Below, one piece after another: positions 58,289 to 64,000 of a stretch of 64,000 nt of DNA; positions within the stretch are counted from its first letter, which is position 1; every line of letters starts with the position of its first letter. The DNA lies in contig CAXXJO010000001.1 of assembly GCA_963422285.2 (NCBI GenBank), positions 310,001 through 374,000 of the forward strand. Direction: 5' to 3'. The notes under the pieces were generated by a model, which made no database searches, had not been told where the DNA came from, and worked only from the letters and a program-made list of their open reading frames with translations. Both the position numbers and the translations under genes were made by a program. The DNA comes from VXYL01 sp963422285 (lineage in GTDB: Bacteria; Pseudomonadota; Gammaproteobacteria; Pseudomonadales; Azotimanducaceae).

Positions 58289-59616
58289 CGCGCCGCCTCC
58301 GTCGATCCAGCCAATGCCCGAACCGCGGCAGCGAAGTCGTCGCCACGAGCCTGGAAATTGGCGTACATGTCAAAGCTGGCACAAGCTGGCGACAGCAGCA
58401 CTATGTCACCGGGTCGCGCACGTTCCTGGGCGAGACGGACGGCGGCTCGCATGTCCGAGGCAGGCACGACTTCGGCGACATGGCCGAGTGCCTGCGCGAG
58501 GCGATCGGCGTCGCGGCCGAGCAGCACCAAACGCGATACGTGGCGGCCAACGGCATCGGCGAGAGCGCCGAAGGATGCGCCCTTGGCGTCGCCGCCGGCG
58601 ATCAGCACGATGTTCGCCATACCGTTGCCGAAGCCTTCCAAGGCGGCAAGGCAGGCGCCGACGTTGGTGGCCTTGGAGTCGTCGACATAGGCTGCGCCGT
58701 CGATTTCCGCCACTGTCGCCGAACGATGCGGTAGACCGCGGAAGGCGGTCAGCGTGTCCGCTTGGGCAACGGCGTCGGTGCCGGCCTGATGGGCGATGGC
58801 CGCTGCGGCCAGCGCGTTGCAGTGGTTGTGGCGTCCTTTCAAGCTCAGTATCGCTGCCGGCAGCCGGTGGCCGTCAATGACCAAGTCCTCGCCATCGAGC
58901 CGCCAGCGAGGATGTTCGTGCAAGGCGATGGCGGCCATGTCGGCGGCAGGGGCGGTGCGCGGGTCGCGCCCGTCGTATACCGTCCATTCGGCACCGGCGT
59001 AAATGCGGCGCTTGCTGGCCGCGTAGGAATCCAGGCTGGGGTAGCGGTCCAGGTGGTCCGGACTGACGTTCAGCACCGAAGCGACGGCGAGACCAGGACG
59101 CTGCAGCCGTTCGAGCTGGAAGCTCGACAGCTCCAGCACGTAGCCGTCGCGACCTTCGGCGAGCAGGTCCAGCGCCGGCGTGCCCAGGTTGCCGCCGACG
59201 CCGATGTCGGCGCCGGACGCTGCCAGCAGCTCGCCCACCAGCGCCGCCACCGTGCTTTTGCCGTTGGTGCCGGTGACGCCGATCACCGGCGCTGGCGAGC
59301 CTTCGGTTCGCACGGCTTCCAGAAACAATTCGATATCGCTGGCAAGCGCCACGCCGGCAGCCCGAGCCGAAGAGACTAGGCAATGGTCGAGCGCAATGCC
59401 GGGGCTGACCACCAGCCGATGAGCGGCCGAGAGCGCTCGCCGCCAATCCCGACCGGACAGGATGGCCACTTCGGGATGGTCGCGGCGCACGGCGTCGAGG
59501 AAGGGCGGATGCCGGCGGGTATCGAACGCCAGCACTCGGTCCCGTCCCGCCAGGTGCCGGATGCAGGAATATCCCGTGGCGCCGAGTCCGAGGACGATGG
59601 TGGTGGTACTGCTCAT
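58285..59616 (-). CDS. murD: UDP-N-acetylmuramoyl-L-alanine--D-glutamate ligase
   Basis: MurD adds D-glutamate to the peptidoglycan precursor. The 443-residue protein has the N-terminal Rossmann TTIVLGLGATGYSCIRHLAG, the P-loop GVTGTNGKSTVAALVGELL, SVLNVSPDHLDRY, YVDDSKATNVGAC, and LIAGGDAKGASF. The ATG at 59616 is fixed by the family start and overlaps the mraY stop (ATGA). Confidence 0.96.
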   Translation of the reverse strand: MSSTTTIVLGLGATGYSCIRHLAGRDRVLAFDTRRHPPFLDAVRRDHPEVAILSGRDWRRALSAAHRLVVSPGIALDHCLVSSARAAGVALASDIELFLEAVRTEGSPAPVIGVTGTNGKSTVAALVGELLAASGADIGVGGNLGTPALDLLAEGRDGYVLELSSFQLERLQRPGLAVASVLNVSPDHLDRYPSLDSYAASKRRIYAGAEWTVYDGRDPRTAPAADMAAIALHEHPRWRLDGEDLVIDGHRLPAAILSLKGRHNHCNALAAAAIAHQAGTDAVAQADTLTAFRGLPHRSATVAEIDGAAYVDDSKATNVGACLAALEGFGNGMANIVLIAGGDAKGASFGALADAVGRHVSRLVLLGRDADRLAQALGHVAEVVPASDMRAAVRLAQERARPGDIVLLSPACASFDMYANFQARGDDFAAAVRALAGSTEAAR

Positions 59617-60695
59617 CTCAGCTTCAACGTCGACAGGCCGATCAGCACCAGCACCAGGGTCACGATCCACAGGCGCACGATGACCCGGGGTTCCGGCCAG
59701 CCCATCAGTTCGAAGTGATGGTGGAGGGGCGCCATGCGAAAGATGCGCTTGCCGGTGAGGCGGAACGACGCCACCTGGACGATCACCGACACCGCTTCCA
59801 CCACGAACAGGCCACCCATGATGAACAGCACGATTTCGTGTCGCACCACCACGGCGACCACGCCCAAGGCGGCCCCCAGCGCCAGCGCCCCGATGTCGCC
59901 CATGAATACCTGCGCCGGATAGGTATTGAACCAGAGGAAGCCCAGTCCGGCACCGATCAAGGCACCGCAGAACACCGCCAGCTCGCCGGCGCCGGCGATG
60001 TTGGGAATTTGCAGATAGCTGGCGAACTCCACATGGCCGGCGAGGTAGGCGATCAGGCCCAGGGCAGCACCGACCATCACCGTCGGCAGCGTGGCGAGCC
60101 CGTCCAGGCCGTCGGTAAGATTGACGGCATTGCTCATGAAGACGATTACCAAGCATGTCAACACGACGAATCCGATGCCCAATGGCAGCGCCGCCTCCTT
60201 GAAGAACGGCACGATGAGACTGGTCTGCGCGGGAAGCTCGGCGCCGACGTACAGCACCACTGCGGCCACGAGGCCGAACACCGTCTGCCAAAGGAGCTTC
60301 CAGCCGGCGGGCAGGCCGCGCGAACTCTTCTCGCTGATCTTCAAGTAGTCGTCCATCCAACCGATGGCGCCGAAGGTGACGACGACGCCCAGCACGATCC
60401 AGATGTACCGGTTGCCCAGGTCCCCCCAGGACAGCGTGGCGATCAGGATGGACACCAGGATCAGCGCACCGCCCATGGTGGGCGTGCCAGCCTTTCGCAG
60501 ATGCGTTTCCGGTCCCAGTTCCCGCACGACTTGGCCAATCTGATGATGCGACAGCTTGCGGATCACCGTCGGTCCCACCAGCAGCGAGATGGCGAGTGCC
60601 GTCAAGGCGCTGACCATGGTGCGGAACGTCAGATAGCGGAAGACGCCGAAGCCGCTAACGTAGTCGGCGAGGTAGTCTGTCAACCAGAGCAGCAT
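59613..60695 (-). CDS. mraY: phospho-N-acetylmuramoyl-pentapeptide-transferase
   Basis: MraY transfers phospho-MurNAc-pentapeptide to undecaprenyl phosphate, making lipid I. The 360-residue protein (E. coli 360) has about ten helices, GTPTMGGAL, the catalytic Asp pair in WMDDYLK, AVNLTDGLDGLATLP, and APLHHHFELMGW. The ATG at 60695 follows GGGAGGA and matches the family start MLLWLTDY. Only 16 bases separate it from murE, so murF is absent from its usual place. Confidence 0.97.
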   Translation of the reverse strand: MLLWLTDYLADYVSGFGVFRYLTFRTMVSALTALAISLLVGPTVIRKLSHHQIGQVVRELGPETHLRKAGTPTMGGALILVSILIATLSWGDLGNRYIWIVLGVVVTFGAIGWMDDYLKISEKSSRGLPAGWKLLWQTVFGLVAAVVLYVGAELPAQTSLIVPFFKEAALPLGIGFVVLTCLVIVFMSNAVNLTDGLDGLATLPTVMVGAALGLIAYLAGHVEFASYLQIPNIAGAGELAVFCGALIGAGLGFLWFNTYPAQVFMGDIGALALGAALGVVAVVVRHEIVLFIMGGLFVVEAVSVIVQVASFRLTGKRIFRMAPLHHHFELMGWPEPRVIVRLWIVTLVLVLIGLSTLKLR

Positions 60696-60711
60696 GTAGC
60701 AATTCCTCCCA

Positions 60712-62151
60712 CTAGCAGTTTCCACCTTGCACTAGTTCGCGCACCACCCCGGCATCGCTGAAGGGCTGCTTTCTACCGGCGATGTCCTGGTATTCTTCGT
60801 GGCCTTTGCCGGCGACCAGGACGAGGTCGCTAGGCGTGGCCTGGTTCAGGGCGGTGGCGATGGCCCGGCGGCGATCTTCGATGCGCAGCACTGCGCCGAC
60901 GGCGCGAAAACCCGCCATGACCTGGTCGAGGATGCGTTCCGGGTCCTCTCGGCGGGGATTGTCCGATGTGGCGACGACGACATCCGCGCCAGCTTCCGCC
61001 GCCTGCGCCATGGGCGCTCGCTTGCCTGGGTCCCGGTCGCCGCCGCAGCCGAACACCACGATCACGCGCCCGCCGGGAGCGAGATGGGCCCGCGCCGCGG
61101 CCAGCGCGGCGCGCAACGCGTCGGGGGTGTGGGCGTAGTCCACTGCCACCAGCGGGTCACGGGCCACGATCTGCATGCGACCGGGAACGCCGGCCAGCCG
61201 GGCCATGGCATCCACTGCGTCCGACAGCGAGGTGCCGAGGGCGCAGCTGGCTGCCAACGCGCAGGCGGCGTTGTAGACGGAGAACTCGCCGAAGAATGTC
61301 GGCAGCGAGAACGCTCGCCGCCCCCAGGGAGTAATCCAGACGCCGCCGATGCCGTCGCGTCCGTAGACGATGTCGGACCAGCGCACGGCTGCCTTTCGGC
61401 CTACCCGAAAAACATCCACCTGTCCGGCCGCAGCAGCCAGTTCGTCGGCGATGGCGACGCCAAGAGGATCGTCGACGTTGACCACCGCTGCCCCCAGGCG
61501 GCGTTGAAACAGCTTCTTCTTGGCGGCGCCGTAGCGAAGCATGGCGCCGTGGTAGTCCAGATGATCGCGGCTTAAGTTGGTGAAAACGCCGATGGCGAAG
61601 TCCACTTCATCGACACGGCCTTGATCCAGCGCATGGGAACTGACCTCCAAGGCCACCCGGCGAATGCCGCCATCCTTGAGCGTACGCAGTTCCGCCTGCA
61701 AGGCGATGGGGTCGGCGGTGGTGAGCGTCGACGGGCACAGCGCTGGCGGCCGGCCCCAACCCAAGGTGCCGATGTATGCGCCAGCGACGCCGATCCGGGC
61801 AGCGTTGTACGCTACCGTGGTCTTGCCGTTGGTGCCGGTGACGCCGATCACCTCCAGTTCTCGGCTTGGCGCCTGGTAGAAGCGACGGCCCAACTCGCCC
61901 AAGCGTCCAGCGACATCGGCGACCACGACATTGGGCACGGCGACCTGCACCTGGCGTTCGGATACCACGCCGACGGCACCGCCAGCCACTGCGTCGGCGG
62001 CGAAATCGTGGCCGTCGAAGGCCGCCCCCCGAACGGCGATGAACAAATCGCCCGTTCGTACCCGTCGCGAATCGCTGGTCAGGCCGGCGACCGTCAGCGC
62101 TGGCGCGGCGGGGTCGTCGAGCAAGCGCCGCAGTGCCATCGACCTGTTCAT
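60712..62151 (-). CDS. murE: UDP-N-acetylmuramoyl-L-alanyl-D-glutamate--2,6-diaminopimelate ligase
   Basis: MurE adds meso-diaminopimelate to the precursor. The 479-residue protein has LTSDSRRVRTGDLFIAV, the P-loop GVTGTNGKTTVA, NLSRDHLDYH, DYAHTPDALRAALAAARAH, and the specificity motif DNPR in VVATSDNPRREDPERI, which marks diaminopimelate rather than lysine. The ATG at 62151 overlaps the ftsI stop (ATGA). Confidence 0.96.
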   Translation of the reverse strand: MNRSMALRRLLDDPAAPALTVAGLTSDSRRVRTGDLFIAVRGAAFDGHDFAADAVAGGAVGVVSERQVQVAVPNVVVADVAGRLGELGRRFYQAPSRELEVIGVTGTNGKTTVAYNAARIGVAGAYIGTLGWGRPPALCPSTLTTADPIALQAELRTLKDGGIRRVALEVSSHALDQGRVDEVDFAIGVFTNLSRDHLDYHGAMLRYGAAKKKLFQRRLGAAVVNVDDPLGVAIADELAAAAGQVDVFRVGRKAAVRWSDIVYGRDGIGGVWITPWGRRAFSLPTFFGEFSVYNAACALAASCALGTSLSDAVDAMARLAGVPGRMQIVARDPLVAVDYAHTPDALRAALAAARAHLAPGGRVIVVFGCGGDRDPGKRAPMAQAAEAGADVVVATSDNPRREDPERILDQVMAGFRAVGAVLRIEDRRRAIATALNQATPSDLVLVAGKGHEEYQDIAGRKQPFSDAGVVRELVQGGNC

Positions 62152-63872
62152 GCCGTTCGCCCCTTGGGAGGATTTCGCGCAACGGGCGCGTCCGGCGCAA
62201 CACCGAGCAGACGCAACGCCCGAGCAGCGACCCGGGCGAATACCGGCGCTGCCACGGTGCCGCCGCCACCCCACCGGGGTTCGTTGACGACTACCACCAG
62301 CACGATGCGCGGCTGTTCCGCTGGCGCGAAGCCGGCGAAGAAGGCCACATGGGAGCGATCGTCGTAGCCTTGGCTGGTGACCTTGCGAGCAGTTCCGGTC
62401 TTGCCGGCTGCGGTGTAGCCGGCGGGACGCGCCCGAGGCGCCGTGCCGCCCTTGTCCAGCACGCCGCGCATCATCGAAGCCACCTCGGCGACCTCGGCGC
62501 GGGGGAATACCTGCTCGCCGCGGCCATCGGCGGTGGCGTCGAGAAGCACGGTGACGTCCTTGCGAACGCCGCCGTTCGCCAGCGTCAGATAGGCTCGGGC
62601 AAGCTGCATGGGCGTCACGGTCAGGCCGTAGCCGTAGGCCAGCGCGGCGCGCCCGATGGGCTTGTCGAGATCGCCTGCGGCGAGCGTACCGAGGGCCTCG
62701 CCGGGCAGGTCGCAGCCAGTGTATTGGCCGAAGCCGGCGCGGCGCAACACGTCGTACACCGCATCCTCGGGCATCGTCAACGCCATCTTGGCAATGCCCA
62801 CCTGCGAGGATTTCGCCAGAATCTGCGCGACGGTGATGCGCCCGCGGTTGATCGGGTCCTGAATGGGCTTGCTGCCGATGCGGAAGTAGCCGGGCGCGGT
62901 GTCGATCTCGGAGTCCGGCGCGTAGAAACCGCCTTCAAGGGCCGCGAGCACGGTCAGCGGCTTGACGGTGGAGCCGGGTTCGTAGACATCCGCGATGGCG
63001 CGGTTGCGCACTCCCTCGACGCCGCGGCCGCGCCAGTCGTTGGGGTTGAACGATGGCTGGTTGGCCAGCGCAAGCACTTCGCCAGTGGCGACGTCGAGCA
63101 TGACCAGAGAACCCGACGTCGCACCGCGTCCTTCCACTGCGGCCTTGAGTTCCCGGTAGGCGAGATGCTGCAGGCGCAGGTCCAGGGACAGATGCACGTC
63201 CTGGCCGAAGGCCGGGGCGCGCAGGTAGTCCAGATTCTTGATCGTCCGGCCCTTGCGGTCGCGCAGTACGCGCTTCCTTCCCGGCATGCCGGAGAGGAAG
63301 TCCTGCAGCGCCAGTTCGATGCCCTCCTGGCCCATGTCGTCGATATCGGTACGGCCGACGACATGAGCCAGAGTCTCCCCGGCAGGGTAGAAACGATGGT
63401 ACGAGCGACCGAGGCGGACGCCTTCGATGTCGAGTTCCGCAACGCCTTGGGCGAGGTCCGGCGCTAGCCGCCGGGCCAGGTACGCGAACCGTCGGCCGCC
63501 GTTGTCGATGCGCTGCCGCAGCACGTTCGGGGCGATGTCGAGCACGTTGCCGAGGCGGCGCAGGTCGGCGACCGTCAAGGGGGCGAGATGCGGATCGATC
63601 CAGACGTAGTTCATCGGCGCACTGACTGCCAGCGGCATCCCGTTGCGGTCGAAGATCATGCCCCGGTGGACGGGAATGGCGACCTCGCGCACGGATCGAA
63701 CTTCGCCCTGCTCCTGCAGGAAGTCGCGCTCGGTGACCACCAGATAGGCGGCGCGCGCCGCCAAGCCGGCAAAGGCCAGCAGAAACGCCCCGACGACGGC
63801 GTGGTGACGCCATTTCGGAAACTGCGCCGGCGGGCGGCCGCGGCGCTGTCTGCCGGCACCTCCCCGCTTCAT
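62148..63872 (-). CDS. ftsI: septal penicillin-binding protein 3 (FtsI), D,D-transpeptidase
   Basis: FtsI crosslinks septal peptidoglycan with FtsW. The 574-residue protein has one N-terminal helix (HAVVGAFLLAFAGLAARAAYL), the pedestal domain (RGMIFDRNGMPLAVS, RFYPAGETLAHVVGRTD), and the transpeptidase domain with the nucleophile in YEPGSTVKPLT and KTGT in GKTGTARKV. The third motif, usually SSN, reads SSQ in ILAKSSQVGIAKMA. It overlaps both ftsL and murE by four bases. Confidence 0.95.
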   Translation of the reverse strand: MKRGGAGRQRRGRPPAQFPKWRHHAVVGAFLLAFAGLAARAAYLVVTERDFLQEQGEVRSVREVAIPVHRGMIFDRNGMPLAVSAPMNYVWIDPHLAPLTVADLRRLGNVLDIAPNVLRQRIDNGGRRFAYLARRLAPDLAQGVAELDIEGVRLGRSYHRFYPAGETLAHVVGRTDIDDMGQEGIELALQDFLSGMPGRKRVLRDRKGRTIKNLDYLRAPAFGQDVHLSLDLRLQHLAYRELKAAVEGRGATSGSLVMLDVATGEVLALANQPSFNPNDWRGRGVEGVRNRAIADVYEPGSTVKPLTVLAALEGGFYAPDSEIDTAPGYFRIGSKPIQDPINRGRITVAQILAKSSQVGIAKMALTMPEDAVYDVLRRAGFGQYTGCDLPGEALGTLAAGDLDKPIGRAALAYGYGLTVTPMQLARAYLTLANGGVRKDVTVLLDATADGRGEQVFPRAEVAEVASMMRGVLDKGGTAPRARPAGYTAAGKTGTARKVTSQGYDDRSHVAFFAGFAPAEQPRIVLVVVVNEPRWGGGGTVAAPVFARVAARALRLLGVAPDAPVARNPPKGRTA

Positions 63873-64000
63873 CGCGCCACCTGCACCACAGCGTCGGGAA
63901 ACCGCATGCCCAGTTCATCTTCGGCGATGCGTTCGACGTGCTGGTAGCCGGCGAAGGTCTGCCGTTCCAGCAGCAGCAGGCGGTACTCTCGGAGATGGCG
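63869..64000 (-). CDS. ftsL: cell division protein FtsL, C-terminal end (partial)
   Basis: The last 43 codons on the minus strand read into the window edge. They encode a short periplasmic coiled-coil end: YRLLLLERQTFAGYQHVERI followed by AEDELGMRFPDAVVQVAR. The order HVERIA-xx-LGM is the FtsL signature (E. coli has HSRVERIATEKLQM). The helix and start are outside the window. The stop overlaps the ftsI start (ATGA). FtsL joins FtsQ and FtsB in activating septal synthesis. Confidence 0.85.
   Translation of the reverse strand, partial: RHLREYRLLLLERQTFAGYQHVERIAEDELGMRFPDAVVQVAR

Overview
The window is a piece of a high-GC gammaproteobacterial chromosome. The evidence is gene order: dapB-carA-carB-greA-ftsH-glmM-tpiA-secG-tRNA-Leu(GAG), mreBCD-rng-yhdP-tldD-pmbA, and a dcw (division and cell wall) cluster read from ftsL to lpxC are all typical gammaproteobacterial neighbourhoods. 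MurE carries the DNPR motif of meso-diaminopimelate enzymes and lpxC is present, so the cell wall is Gram-negative with lipid A. I cannot name a genus. Core genes are dense, with many 4-base ATGA, GTGA or TTGA overlaps and frequent TTG or GTG starts. The spacers between core genes hold decayed genes (a luciferase-like monooxygenase, a DUF4760 protein, a Uma2 nuclease, an Rpn-type nuclease).

Layout. 1-13.3 kb: housekeeping block on the plus strand, from the dapB end to tRNA-Leu. carA and carB are split by 1.27 kb of decayed DNA and each has its own promoter-like sequence. 13.4-28.5 kb: a surface-glycan island directly after the tRNA. It holds dTDP-rhamnose genes (rfbA, rfbC, rfbD at one end, rfbB-like at the other), a GT2 glycosyltransferase, a methyltransferase, a 1459-residue fusion of sulfotransferase, coiled coil, GT2 and WsaF-like GT4, an ABC-2 exporter pair (wzm/wzt type) and a canonical APS kinase. 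A GcvR-like ACT protein and a single-chain glycyl-tRNA synthetase sit inside it on the minus strand. The central part (about 19-25 kb) is clearly more AT-rich than its flanks. 28.6-33 kb: enoyl-CoA hydratase, a DUF1499 membrane protein, a phosphodiesterase, and a thiolase with its DUF35 partner. 33-37 kb: cysD-cysNC plus a ferredoxin-NADP reductase. 37-40.3 kb: gatCAB. 40.4-51.4 kb: mreBCD, rng, yhdP, tldD, pmbA. 51.5-64 kb: dcw cluster on the minus strand.

How the genes work together. The most striking system is a probable sulfated, rhamnose-containing surface polysaccharide. CysD/CysN make APS, the stand-alone CysC makes PAPS, the N-terminal domain of the fusion protein can transfer sulfate from PAPS, its two glycosyltransferase domains (one resembling a rhamnosyltransferase) can extend the chain, and the adjacent ABC transporter can export it. 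The dcw cluster is the second point of interest: its junctions are gapless, yet murF, murG, murB and ddl are all missing from their usual places. Several enzymes also depart from signature motifs (RfbA, RfbB, FtsI).
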